Assembly: GCA_018897155.1 (NCBI GenBank)
Contig: JAHILE010000011.1
Span: 1-22,359 of the forward strand
DNA from: Nanoarchaeota archaeon
Lineage (GTDB): Archaea > EX4484-52 > LFW-46
Length of the DNA stretch: 22,359 bases
Direction: 5' to 3'
Part shown: one piece after another, positions 5,905 to 15,331 of the stretch
How positions within the stretch are numbered: position 1 is the stretch's first letter
Layout of the letters: each line of letters starts with the position of its first letter
Translations under genes and position numbers: made by a program
Notes under the pieces: model-generated
Databases searched by the model: none
The model's input: only the letters and a program-made list of their open reading frames with translations
Told to the model about the DNA's origin: nothing

Positions 5905-5951
5905 AGCTACCCTAAAGCCCCTTATTTCTCTAAACTGCATAGATGGGCAAA

Positions 5952-5961
5952 CTTTATAAAA
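5952..5961 (+). promoter_or_regulatory. Nearly symmetric TATA box, apparently bidirectional
   Basis: CTTTATAAAA reads as a TATA element on both strands. About 26 bp to the left is the 5' flank of tRNA-Pro (start near 5930). About 26 bp to the right (near 5982) is the start of the 31-codon ORF at 5990. No other good TATA motif serves either gene. Confidence 0.5.
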
Positions 5962-5989
5962 CTGCGGATGTATGTATGGTTGTGTTTCT

Positions 5990-6085
5990 ATGGGAAAGAC
6001 GCGCAAAAAGACAATAAAAATAAAGGAAGAGAAAAAGCAGAGGCTTGTAAAGACATTGAAGAGAAGAAAAGCTGCTTCTGAGTAA
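5990..6085 (+). CDS. 31-residue highly basic small protein
   Basis: ATG to TAA, 31 codons, about 45 percent Lys and Arg (MGKTRKKTIKIKEEKK..., then KTLKRRK). It is helix-prone and looks like a nucleic-acid or ribosome-binding peptide. Size and charge recall tiny ribosomal proteins such as eL41, but the sequence does not match it and I do not assign it. The start at 5990 is preferred over the in-frame ATG at 5972 because the TATA box predicts transcription from about 5982. It lies between the tRNA cluster and the surface protein gene. Confidence 0.5.
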   Translation: MGKTRKKTIKIKEEKKQRLVKTLKRRKAASE

Positions 6086-6133
6086 CTTATTGAATATGAT
6101 GGTTTCTTGAAATTACGACAACTATTTATAGCT

Positions 6134-8929
6134 ATGCGGCGAATAATACTAAATTCACTGTTTTTGTGTGATTTGGTGGTTTCTGTGTTGTCGGTCAAAA
6201 AAACATCGGGGTGCGGTGCGTATATTACATTTTACCTGATTTTCTTAGCAGTTATTGCTCTTTTTGCACCAGTAACTTTGGTATATGGCGCGCCAGAAAT
6301 TACCTACAACAACATAACGCCTGATGATAATGCAACAGTTGCTAATAATTGGATTAATATAAGCATCAATTCAAGCGAGGAGCTAAACCAATCAATTCTT
6401 GAGTGGGGGTGGGCTAATGGTTCCGCGCCCACAAATTTTTCAATGATTAATGATTCTCTCGACAACAAAACATGGTCTTATAATGTGACGGGTCTTTCTA
6501 CAGGGCGGCATAATTACACTATTTGGGCGCAGAACACAATTAACGATAATTGGACGCAGACCGAAATGCGATTCGTGTTTATCGGCGCGATTTCGGCGTG
6601 TCAGGACATTATAATCGGAAATGTGGTGTATACGCTTATTCAAAATGTCAATTCGTCAGAAACCTGCTTCAATATTCTTGCAAACAACGTCACAATTGAC
6701 GGTGCAGGATATACGATTAATTATTCTCAAAACGAGACCGGATATGCGATAAACAATAGTTTGGGTTATAATATAACCACAATAAAGAATTTAACTATCG
6801 TACAGGAAAATTCGACAGTTCAAAATGCATACGCAATATTTTTAAACGGAACGACAGATGTTGTTATTACAAACAACACAATCACCACTTCAGGAAATTT
6901 CGGGCACGGTATTGTTCTCAACGCATCCAACTTAGCCACACTCTTAGATAACAACGTTACTGTATTGAATGCAACCGCTGATGGAATATTGCTGATATCA
7001 TCGTTTTCAAACACAATTTCAGAAGGTTCCATTTATTCAGTAAATATCTCTTATGAGTTGAATAATTCAGGAGCAAGCAACAATTTCAAGAATACGAATT
7101 TTACAGACATAAGAAACATATCTTTTCTGGACACCACATCATCTTTCAACTACAACAATGAAACAAGCGGCAATATCTGGCTCAAGACAAATGTTTCTGT
7201 ACCGAGTGTTATAACAAGAACACTTTTAAACTGGAGCAACATTACAATGCAGTGGAATGACACAAATTCAACTGCAGGAATTCTTGCGAATTATACTTTA
7301 ACCGGCCTGCTTCCAGACACTATATATTACATATATAACACATCTGGCGGGGTGCAAAACAAGTCCTACATATTGACAACAAATTCTGCCGGAGTATTGC
7401 CATCCTTTAATATTTCTCTAAACGGAACTACTGAAATGATTGTTGACAGCGTGCCGAGTATAACTGTGAATTCGCCGGCAAACAACAGCTATTACAACCT
7501 CAGCTCATTAGCTGCGCTTGTGCTCAATATCACAACAAACGAGCCTGCAGAGTGGTGCGGGTTTTCATTGAACGGAACTTCGAATATCACTATGAATAAC
7601 AGCGCATCTAATCTGTCTTGGAACTACAGCGGTATTTCCGTGCCTTTTGAAGGATTAAACAACATCACATTCTTTTGCAACGATAGCCGCGGCAACATCG
7701 GAGCATCGGCAACGAAATATTTCACAAAGGATACACAAATCCCAGATATAAATGTTGAACCGACATGCGATACTAAGACATCGTCATCTATGAGAATAGT
7801 TTGGAACGTTAGCAGTATTACTAACAATTATGTTGATTATAAAATCAGCGGTTCTCTAGATGCTTTAATCACATCCTCTCAAAGTAGTACCGCAACACCG
7901 GCAATAACTCTAAGCGGGCTTTCATCATCTACAACTTATGCATATACTCTGCGTTCGTGTGATTTGGCTTTGAATTGCGACGTGGATTCAGGATATACTT
8001 GCGCTACAGCATCATCCACAACAACCACAACCGATGACAGTTCATCATCCGGCGGCATCGCCGGCGGAGATACGCCTTCAGGGTTTTCAAAGTCATGGCA
8101 GTTGATTTCTGCAGGAAGCACTGCGGTAATGACTCTGGCAAGCACGTCTGTTGATGTTACTGACATAATATTTAAAGCAACACAGGCATTGAGCAAGGCA
8201 AAAATAACGGTTTCAAAGCTTTCGGCAAAGCCGTCTGCAACATCGTCAACTCCTCCAGGAGCGGTTTTTCAATATATCGGCATCACACCGGAAAATATCA
8301 CGGACGGCGCAATAACTTCAACAACAATTTCATTCCGCGTTAATTCAACATGGATTTCGTCAAACGCAATCAACAGCTCAACAATAACTTTGTACAGATA
8401 CGCCAACAGCCAGTGGAATGCTCTTGTCACGCACCATACGGGCACAAGCGGAAGCTATACAACATACCTTGCAGAAACGCCGGGATTCTCTTACTTTGCA
8501 ATAGCCGGAAATACAAAATCCTTAACAGTTCCGGCAGCCCCCGTAACAAACACAACAACAACAAATGTAACATTAGAATCTTCGAATAACACCAGCATTA
8601 CATTGTCAACCCTATCATCCAACAGCACTTCGCAGAACAACGAAACGATATCCACTGGGGATGCATCCTCAAGCACAAGATCTTATGTGACTGCATTTAT
8701 CGTCATTATAATTGCCGTAGTTGTAATGTTGATATTCCGCGAAAAGCTGAAAATAAAGTTTCCCGAAAAGCTGAAAGTATCTGTTCCGAAATTTTACGCA
8801 GGGCAAAAAGCGCAAACACCCGGACACAAATACACGTTCAATGCTTCCGAAGTCAAGAAAGCCGAGCTAGTCTACAAGCCGCAGCCAAAAGAAGAAAAAG
8901 TGAAATATGCATACAAACCTAAAAAGTGA
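6134..8929 (+). CDS. Membrane-anchored surface glycoprotein with beta-helix and PGF-pre-PGF domain
   Basis: Probably an envelope or S-layer-associated protein of about 931 aa. A hydrophobic export segment (about residues 30-53, ending LVYGA) is followed by an Ig-like domain (46-150). A right-handed beta-helix stretch (about 155-310) shows repeated VTIDGAGYTI and VVITNNTI type turns. Further beta domains and a fibronectin III-like domain with four Cys (about 535-625) lead to a Ser/Thr/Gly linker. The PGF-pre-PGF domain (about 652-795) contains FQYIGITPENIT and PGFSYFAIAG. One transmembrane helix (about 850-868) precedes a basic cytoplasmic tail. Asn-X-Ser/Thr sequons are very dense, implying heavy N-glycosylation. 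The start is uncertain: TTG at 6107 extends the frame upstream, and a GTG inside would give a conventional signal peptide. Confidence 0.85.
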   Translation: MRRIILNSLFLCDLVVSVLSVKKTSGCGAYITFYLIFLAVIALFAPVTLVYGAPEITYNNITPDDNATVANNWINISINSSEELNQSILEWGWANGSAPTNFSMINDSLDNKTWSYNVTGLSTGRHNYTIWAQNTINDNWTQTEMRFVFIGAISACQDIIIGNVVYTLIQNVNSSETCFNILANNVTIDGAGYTINYSQNETGYAINNSLGYNITTIKNLTIVQENSTVQNAYAIFLNGTTDVVITNNTITTSGNFGHGIVLNASNLATLLDNNVTVLNATADGILLISSFSNTISEGSIYSVNISYELNNSGASNNFKNTNFTDIRNISFLDTTSSFNYNNETSGNIWLKTNVSVPSVITRTLLNWSNITMQWNDTNSTAGILANYTLTGLLPDTIYYIYNTSGGVQNKSYILTTNSAGVLPSFNISLNGTTEMIVDSVPSITVNSPANNSYYNLSSLAALVLNITTNEPAEWCGFSLNGTSNITMNNSASNLSWNYSGISVPFEGLNNITFFCNDSRGNIGASATKYFTKDTQIPDINVEPTCDTKTSSSMRIVWNVSSITNNYVDYKISGSLDALITSSQSSTATPAITLSGLSSSTTYAYTLRSCDLALNCDVDSGYTCATASSTTTTTDDSSSSGGIAGGDTPSGFSKSWQLISAGSTAVMTLASTSVDVTDIIFKATQALSKAKITVSKLSAKPSATSSTPPGAVFQYIGITPENITDGAITSTTISFRVNSTWISSNAINSSTITLYRYANSQWNALVTHHTGTSGSYTTYLAETPGFSYFAIAGNTKSLTVPAAPVTNTTTTNVTLESSNNTSITLSTLSSNSTSQNNETISTGDASSSTRSYVTAFIVIIIAVVVMLIFREKLKIKFPEKLKVSVPKFYAGQKAQTPGHKYTFNASEVKKAELVYKPQPKEEKVKYAYKPKK

Positions 8930-8953
8930 TTTATGTCTAAACTTTTTCTAAAA

Positions 8954-8963
8954 TCTATATATA
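8954..8963 (+). promoter_or_regulatory. TATA box for the 2097-residue surface protein
   Basis: TCTATATATA would start transcription near 8985, leaving a short leader that contains GAGG at 8992-8995, eight bases before the ATG at 9004. A second candidate, ACATATATAATAC (8974-8986), would make the transcript leaderless. Confidence 0.5.
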
Positions 8964-9003
8964 GGGGTTAGGCACATATATAATACATTTTGAGGCAGTT
9001 ATA

Positions 9004-12000
9004 ATGAATGTGGGGGTATTTCTTTCAAGAGTTCTTTTAATTGCTATTGCTTTAACGCTTTTTATTCCATCCGCGGCTCATGCCGCGGTTTCCGCAACAA
9101 TGAATCAGATAATTTATGTCTGGGGAGACAGCATGGCGGTTTCAGGAACCGTTGAAGGGACAACAGATTCTGTATCCGTTTCTTTCGCAATCAAAAATGC
9201 GAGCGGCACAATCGCCACAATCACAGCTACAAGCGCCGGTGGCACAAAAAATACTTTTTTAATTTCTGCTCCAATTAATGATACTTTTGCATCCGGAGAA
9301 TACAATGCAACTTTGTTATCAGGAACCGATTCAATAGATATGCGCTTCAAGGTATTTTCACAGTCGCTTTTTATGGATTCCTATCCGGTGAAATCCGGCG
9401 AGGGCATACTCGATATTACGACGGAAAATGAGGTGAATGATTCCAACTCTGACGCATTCGGCGGAAATTTCACAGAATTAATTGATTTATCTCTTTCGCA
9501 CAAAGTTTATTACGGCAATTACACAATAGGCGCAAAAACATACCACTTCGTTCTTGTCGACCAGACAAATATTAGCACATACGACAGATTATATGTGGAT
9601 GATGATGTTAATTTCGCGCTTTATAACGATACGGAGGATAATGCAACACAATCCGATGTGGAGTACCATGCGCTTAAAAAGAGCAGCATATTCACAAATG
9701 GGGTCTTTAAATATGTTGTCGGGGAAATGGAGCGCGCCACAGGCAAAAAAGTAGTTCTCTGGGAGCCGGCAAGCGGCAAAACCACTTATGATAAAGGCGA
9801 TAACATCACATTTATCGTTCTGACGGAAAATGCAACCCACATGATTGATGAATCAGTCAAAATTGAAATATACAATTCAACCGGCCAGAATGTCACTGCA
9901 GAATATACCGAATCATCTCAGGGCGGGTGGCTGAATTTTACAATAGATGGAGGCGACCTGCCTCCAGGCACATATACTGTGAAAATAAATGACAGCTTGG
10001 ACACGCTTAGTTTCACCGTAGAGTCATTCAAAATGTTTGCGACGATTGCAGATACTTCAAATAATCCGGCATATTCATTTTCGCCAAATTCTAAAGTTCG
10101 GCTGATAATCACTTCTAAAAACTCTTCAGGACCGTTTAATCTGACAAGCTTTACTGCATCTTTTACATATCCCAACGGCACAGCGATAACTAAGGCAAAG
10201 GCAGCGTTTACACAATCTGTCGATGGCATATACACATACGATTATGATCTTTCAGGCGCAACTGGACGTTATTCGGTCAGCGTAACCGGATTAGACGCAT
10301 CAAATACGCAGACCGTCACAACCGGTTTTGAAGTTCAGTCAGTTGGCTTTGAGGCACAGGCTGTTAATCTTCAGTATATTGATGAAGCAGAATCCGGAGG
10401 TGCGATGGTAAACGCATTTTCGCCAAACAAGAATGTTACTATAATTACCTTTTTGTCAAACATAACCGCGGGTGGAATAACCGCAAAGGGTCCTGGAGAT
10501 ATGATGACCGGCCTTGTGACTCCTGAGAACTGCAATACGAGTGTAACAATGTCTATTAGGGATGAGAACGGCGTCTCGTATGATGCGGCTTACCGCGTTT
10601 TTAATTTAAGCGCTGCAATGGAATATCTTAATCAAACTGACAGCGAACAGGGGCCTCCCGAGCAGATGCTTACTCAGTGCATGATTGTTTTTGCAGCGCC
10701 GAATAAAACCGGAAGTACGTTTAAGGCAGATATAAAAATGAAGTATAATTCCGAAGAGAAATATTCCGGAGTTACATTTGGAATTCAGAGATTATTTGCC
10801 CGCGGAAGCACAGTTGATTTCAAGGGCGATGATTTCTCTTTCCTTGCACCGAATTCAACAGTAAGGATTAAGCTTAAAGTAACTGATTTGTCTACAGATA
10901 CAGCGCTTGACGGCGACAAAATCACTTCGGGAAAAATAATTGAGCTGTATAAGGTATTTCCATCATACAAAGATGTCCTTGGAAACTCCACGCTTAGAGA
11001 TACGTTGAATGCAACTATTTCTAACGGAACGCTTATATTTAATTCGCCGAATGATGAAGGCGCTTACATGATGAAGTTTAGGTTTACTGCCAATGTAAGC
11101 GGCGTAACCGAAACAGGAATCGGGAATGCCTTTTTCATGCTGAAAAAATACATGGTTTGGGGCCAGCTTTACGGCGCGCAACAAGGCCAGTGGTTTGTGA
11201 AACAGGGGCAGAATGCTACTCTTCAAGTAACTGTAATGGATATAAATGACGCCCAGACAGTGTTTGGCGGCCAGAAAAGCCAGAAGACCTGCACTGGATG
11301 CACGGGATTTGAGATTACTGCTACTCAAATAAGAAACGACCAGCAGTTTAAGGTACATAATTTAGGAGATTACCAAGTTTTAAAGGGGATCATTATTAAT
11401 TCTACAAATCCAGTTGCCAATCTTACTATAGTGCCGGGACCGAACATGCAGCCCGGCTGGTATAGCGTTGATATAATCGTTACAGATTCCCTTACTAACG
11501 CGACATATTTCGGCTGGGGCGGATTTGAAATCAGGAATTTTTGGGTTGACGCCCGCAGGGCGTACTGGGATGAAAACAATGTTTCCGGCTATTCAATGCT
11601 TGATATGATGGACGGCGGCATGGGTGGCGAGACATACGGCGTTAACAGCTCTGTGGAATTAGTTGTCATTGCAAGAGAGCCAAACAGTTTCAGCCCCGAA
11701 GGGAAACCGCTTTCAACACCTCCTGTTTTGGAAAGCATTGCGTCATCAAAGACATGGCCTCCGGTGCCGATATCAGGATATACATACAAGGTGAGTAATC
11801 GAACAGTAACTGTCTGTAAGGTTATGGACGAAGGCAGCCCGATGTGCTTTGGAAATTTTTCCGCTTACGTTATAAATATTTCGGGCCTTCCTGATAAGCA
11901 GGCAGACTATATGGCAAATGTCCGCGTCAATGTCAGTGGAGTAACTGATGTCGGAACATTCAGGTTCGGTACTTCGTCATACCGGGCGAACAGTGATTAT

Positions 12001-15000
12001 AGAAGGGATTCGTTCCCGCCAATGTTTGCAACAAGCGAAAATTTAACTATAAACTTTACCGGCATTACCATTACCATAGGTAACGAGAAAGCAGGTGCGC
12101 ACAATTTGACAAATGTGACTGTTCAGGAGTTGTTCTCGCCAAAATTGGGAAGGCCAATAAAGATGAAATATGGGCAGAATTATACAACTGACTGCAATCT
12201 TACAAATGATGAAGGGCAATACTGCCAAATAAGCGTCAATCTTTCAAATCTGCCAAGCGGCGAATACAATGCAAGGTTTGCTGTTGTTGACAGCCCTGAA
12301 GCAGAAGCCAAAATCGAGGAAATATTTTTCAAGATACAGGGCACTATAATTGCAATTCCATCCATTGAAGAGGCGTGGGTATGGGAAAGCGATACTGTAA
12401 GCAAAAAAGTGGATAATGATGTTAGGAGAGCCGAGTGGTCGTGGTGTCAGGATGCTAAGACAACGGCGGTTTTAGGCGCGTATCGCTTCTGCGGCGATTA
12501 CAACATTCCGTGTGAAGGGATGTGTCAGTCCCAGCAATTCAACCTGACAGTAAAGAATGTTTCATACACGAAAGAAATCTTCGGATATATTTCGCTGACA
12601 GGCGATAAGTCATGGATGTTTGGAGATTCGCAGGCAGTTAATAAAGAGAGAATGTGCGTTTATGCTAACGGCACTCATTTATGGATTAATTCAACAGATG
12701 ATGAATCCGATAATGTAACACTTTGTGATTTAACGCAAACGGTGCCTATAATTACTACGGAAAACTTCACAGATAGCGCCGGCGGGCAATGGAGGCTTGA
12801 TGCAATAGGCGACCAGAGCATTACTTTAACAGGCCTTAATACGCTATACGGCACCGGGGCGCTGATAAATACTTCATATTCAAGGAGCGGCATAATCAAG
12901 TTCGGCCAGATTTGGGAAAATAATCTCGGAGCATATACCCAGCAGGGCAGAAAAGGAATCGACCTCAATAATGACGGAAATCCGACAAACGGCACGGTTT
13001 ACTTTGCAATAGCGGACAGCGCTGTTTCAGGAGTTTATGACACATTCTTCTTTTCAACAGATGGAAACTTCTCAGACCCGATTTCAGCCAATGACGCAAA
13101 CAGATCAAACAGGGAATTCGGCAAGGGTCTCTCAAAAGATAAACTTACTCTACTTAGCATAGATTCTCGCGGCCAGCGTTTGAAATTCTACTCAAAGCAG
13201 ATTGGCGACTGGGCGCACATGGGCGACATCAAAATTGGAAATAACATAACTCTTCCGGTTATTGTAACCTCGCCTTCAGGTACTGAGGAGAATGCGCTTG
13301 TTTCACTTACTGCATTCAAGAACACAAGAACGTGGAGATTGACGCAAATAACGCTTGTGTCTGATGTTAACATCACCGGCGTAGGAGAGCTTAGATTCAA
13401 CAGCAGCGATTTGGGACCTACAGGAGACTATTCCTTTGGAATAGAAACCAATTCAGGCGACAAGCTCGAGGAATGGAAATGGCCTATGGCAACTGTCCGC
13501 GGATTTTTGGTTGACGGCGAAGTGGGCGAGGCAGTGTACATTAATACTTTCAAGCAATTGCCGCTTACATGGAAGAATTGGGATTCGGGAATTGTAAGGA
13601 TACAACAGGACAGAAGAAATAGTACTCCCGGATATATTGTTGACGGCGTATTAGCAAATGCGCACGAGATTCCATCGAATGTATGCACTTTCTCAAATGC
13701 TACTGATACCAATGCATCAGCATCTATAGATCCTAACGAAATAAAAATATTGATGGATGACAATAATGGTCCCGCAGTTCATTTCATGTATAATATTACA
13801 GAGCAAAAACTCTATATGAATGCATCTTTGCCGTGCCATTTTAATGTCAGCGACTTAGGTGCGGGCTATAGTGCAGGTGACTCGCTGATAATTAGTAAAT
13901 ATGGCAGAAATTACAACGTCTCTGTGTTGACTGTTGATAATAATTTGTACAATGATAACAGCAATTTATGGAACGTATTTATTTCGAATAATGATACTTG
14001 GACTCCATTCCCGAATTCAAACGTTTATAACGTGAATATTGTTCAAAACGCAATAACTGGAATGCCATTACCGTCCGATCAGTATGACTGGAATTCGACG
14101 CATTTTAAATTGACTATAAATGAAAGTTATAACACTGGCGAATACAATATCACCTATCAGTATTACGGCAGAAGCTGGCGCGCAGACTTCGGCGTTGCAG
14201 GCGTAAATTCATCCGTAATTATGCCGATGGTAAACAATACTGGAAACCTGCATTGGGGCCTTGAATGGGGCTATATGCAGAATGTCAGCATATTCGGGCA
14301 GTATTATGACGTAATACTTGCGAATGACACATATAATTATACAAGATGTATGTTTGAATCAAGCGGCGACGGCATGTGCGTCAAGAAAGCATGGATTGTG
14401 CCGACATCGATAGGAAACTTTTCAAGCCCCGAAGTTCGAAATGTTACTTTCGGTCAAAATTTCACATCCGATTTATATATTGCATCAGTCGGCTCAAGGG
14501 ACGGCGATGGAATTATTGTGGGCAACTTTTCGGCTTTGAACGCATCGTATCCTCTTCCTGCAATAGGAGGCCTTCAGCTGGCGGATAATACGACAAGTTA
14601 CTTCGCGGTATTGAATGAAAGCGCATTGGGTTATGACCTTGATAAGAACGGCAATAAGAACAATACATTCTATGCATTGGCATTTGATTCTGATTTCAAT
14701 AATCAGCAAAACCTTACGAGTATTCTTATCGATGACGACGTGCAATTGCTGCCGTGGTCATTCAGGGTGGGAGAGACTGAAACACAAATAGATTTCGATT
14801 CTGAAGAATCTTTTAATGTGAATAATACTTTGAGCAGAATAAATGAGATGTGGAACGGCCTGCCTTCAGGCATATCAAACGGCAATGCAAGGTTTGGAGA
14901 AGATTATAATGATACTATGTGGGAAAATCAGCCGAACTGGGATGTGCCGTTCTACAACGGAACGCATATGCTTCTGAAGAAATCTAAATGGAGCATATAT

Positions 15001-15297
15001 CCGGAACAGCCCGTAGATGTCTTGCTGAAAGTATTTACGTTCAATCAGGAGCCGTTATCCGGAGCAAATATCAGTGTCAATGTGGCAAGGTCCACATTCA
15101 CAGGATTCCAGAGGTTAGAAGAACTCACTCATTTCACCGTTGAAAGAACCTTTAATACAACTGACAGTTACGGCTATGAGCTGATTAAGATAATTCCAAA
15201 CGGTTCATGGGTTCCTGCGCAATATCAGATAGTTGCAGAAGTGCAGACCGCGCTTGGAAATGAAACATTTGAGCGCTGGTTTAATGTTGGATTTTAG
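9004..15297 (+). CDS. Giant secreted surface protein (S-layer-like)
   Basis: A 2097-residue protein with a clear signal peptide (residues 1-27, LLIAIALTLF, cleavage after AHA) and no C-terminal membrane helix. The rest is a chain of beta-sandwich domains of Ig or MG2-like type, with many Asn-X-Ser/Thr sequons. A module recurs at about residues 178-205, 1318-1350 and 1876-1910. In each, a Tyr/Phe-rich strand leads into an Asp-rich loop such as YVDDDVNF, GIDLNNDGNPTNG or GYDLDKNGNKNN then ILIDDDV. The latter two resemble EF-hand-like calcium loops. A Cys-rich patch lies near residues 1148-1177. Its size, export signal and lack of enzymatic motifs fit a main cell-wall glycoprotein. How it is anchored is not evident; the flanking genes encode tail-anchored surface proteins that could hold it. 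Confidence 0.85.
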   Translation: MNVGVFLSRVLLIAIALTLFIPSAAHAAVSATMNQIIYVWGDSMAVSGTVEGTTDSVSVSFAIKNASGTIATITATSAGGTKNTFLISAPINDTFASGEYNATLLSGTDSIDMRFKVFSQSLFMDSYPVKSGEGILDITTENEVNDSNSDAFGGNFTELIDLSLSHKVYYGNYTIGAKTYHFVLVDQTNISTYDRLYVDDDVNFALYNDTEDNATQSDVEYHALKKSSIFTNGVFKYVVGEMERATGKKVVLWEPASGKTTYDKGDNITFIVLTENATHMIDESVKIEIYNSTGQNVTAEYTESSQGGWLNFTIDGGDLPPGTYTVKINDSLDTLSFTVESFKMFATIADTSNNPAYSFSPNSKVRLIITSKNSSGPFNLTSFTASFTYPNGTAITKAKAAFTQSVDGIYTYDYDLSGATGRYSVSVTGLDASNTQTVTTGFEVQSVGFEAQAVNLQYIDEAESGGAMVNAFSPNKNVTIITFLSNITAGGITAKGPGDMMTGLVTPENCNTSVTMSIRDENGVSYDAAYRVFNLSAAMEYLNQTDSEQGPPEQMLTQCMIVFAAPNKTGSTFKADIKMKYNSEEKYSGVTFGIQRLFARGSTVDFKGDDFSFLAPNSTVRIKLKVTDLSTDTALDGDKITSGKIIELYKVFPSYKDVLGNSTLRDTLNATISNGTLIFNSPNDEGAYMMKFRFTANVSGVTETGIGNAFFMLKKYMVWGQLYGAQQGQWFVKQGQNATLQVTVMDINDAQTVFGGQKSQKTCTGCTGFEITATQIRNDQQFKVHNLGDYQVLKGIIINSTNPVANLTIVPGPNMQPGWYSVDIIVTDSLTNATYFGWGGFEIRNFWVDARRAYWDENNVSGYSMLDMMDGGMGGETYGVNSSVELVVIAREPNSFSPEGKPLSTPPVLESIASSKTWPPVPISGYTYKVSNRTVTVCKVMDEGSPMCFGNFSAYVINISGLPDKQADYMANVRVNVSGVTDVGTFRFGTSSYRANSDYRRDSFPPMFATSENLTINFTGITITIGNEKAGAHNLTNVTVQELFSPKLGRPIKMKYGQNYTTDCNLTNDEGQYCQISVNLSNLPSGEYNARFAVVDSPEAEAKIEEIFFKIQGTIIAIPSIEEAWVWESDTVSKKVDNDVRRAEWSWCQDAKTTAVLGAYRFCGDYNIPCEGMCQSQQFNLTVKNVSYTKEIFGYISLTGDKSWMFGDSQAVNKERMCVYANGTHLWINSTDDESDNVTLCDLTQTVPIITTENFTDSAGGQWRLDAIGDQSITLTGLNTLYGTGALINTSYSRSGIIKFGQIWENNLGAYTQQGRKGIDLNNDGNPTNGTVYFAIADSAVSGVYDTFFFSTDGNFSDPISANDANRSNREFGKGLSKDKLTLLSIDSRGQRLKFYSKQIGDWAHMGDIKIGNNITLPVIVTSPSGTEENALVSLTAFKNTRTWRLTQITLVSDVNITGVGELRFNSSDLGPTGDYSFGIETNSGDKLEEWKWPMATVRGFLVDGEVGEAVYINTFKQLPLTWKNWDSGIVRIQQDRRNSTPGYIVDGVLANAHEIPSNVCTFSNATDTNASASIDPNEIKILMDDNNGPAVHFMYNITEQKLYMNASLPCHFNVSDLGAGYSAGDSLIISKYGRNYNVSVLTVDNNLYNDNSNLWNVFISNNDTWTPFPNSNVYNVNIVQNAITGMPLPSDQYDWNSTHFKLTINESYNTGEYNITYQYYGRSWRADFGVAGVNSSVIMPMVNNTGNLHWGLEWGYMQNVSIFGQYYDVILANDTYNYTRCMFESSGDGMCVKKAWIVPTSIGNFSSPEVRNVTFGQNFTSDLYIASVGSRDGDGIIVGNFSALNASYPLPAIGGLQLADNTTSYFAVLNESALGYDLDKNGNKNNTFYALAFDSDFNNQQNLTSILIDDDVQLLPWSFRVGETETQIDFDSEESFNVNNTLSRINEMWNGLPSGISNGNARFGEDYNDTMWENQPNWDVPFYNGTHMLLKKSKWSIYPEQPVDVLLKVFTFNQEPLSGANISVNVARSTFTGFQRLEELTHFTVERTFNTTDSYGYELIKIIPNGSWVPAQYQIVAEVQTALGNETFERWFNVGF

Positions 15298-15331
15298 CGG
15301 CTTTTGAATTTGGGAGTAATTGGGTAATTTT

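Larger units (their letters stand above)
5702..5921 (-). tRNA. tRNA-Pro(TGG) with introns in the D-loop and anticodon loop
   Basis: Acceptor GGGGCTT (5915-5921) pairs with AAGCCCC (5703-5709), discriminator A at 5702, no CCA. Removing 5803-5904 leaves D-arm GGGT-AGCTTGGTC-ATCC, the usual tRNA-Pro form. Anticodon stem CTGGC/GCCAG closes loop TTTGGG...A with anticodon TGG, interrupted at 37/38 by a 44-nt intron (5737-5780). T-stem TCCGG/CCGGA and loop TTCAAAT are normal. The D-loop insertion is a double-hairpin element with a second copy nested inside. A TATA box at 5952-5961 is placed to start the transcript about 9 nt upstream, probably for a Pro-Val-Glu operon. Confidence 0.88.

Noticed and set aside
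5821-6198. 125-codon minus-strand frame across tRNA-Pro and the start of the surface protein gene
   Set aside because: It covers a tRNA gene and its insertion, has no recognisable protein features, and conflicts with better supported genes.
8725-8790. Repeated GAAAAGCTGAAA in the cytoplasmic tail of the 931-residue protein
   Set aside because: It is a short amino-acid-level repeat (EKLKIKF, EKLKVSV) of a basic tail, not a palindrome.
9905-9925. TCATCTCAGG inside the giant surface protein as an element start
   Set aside because: No AAGC joint or TTTT...AAAA stem follows, and the codons fit the surrounding domain.
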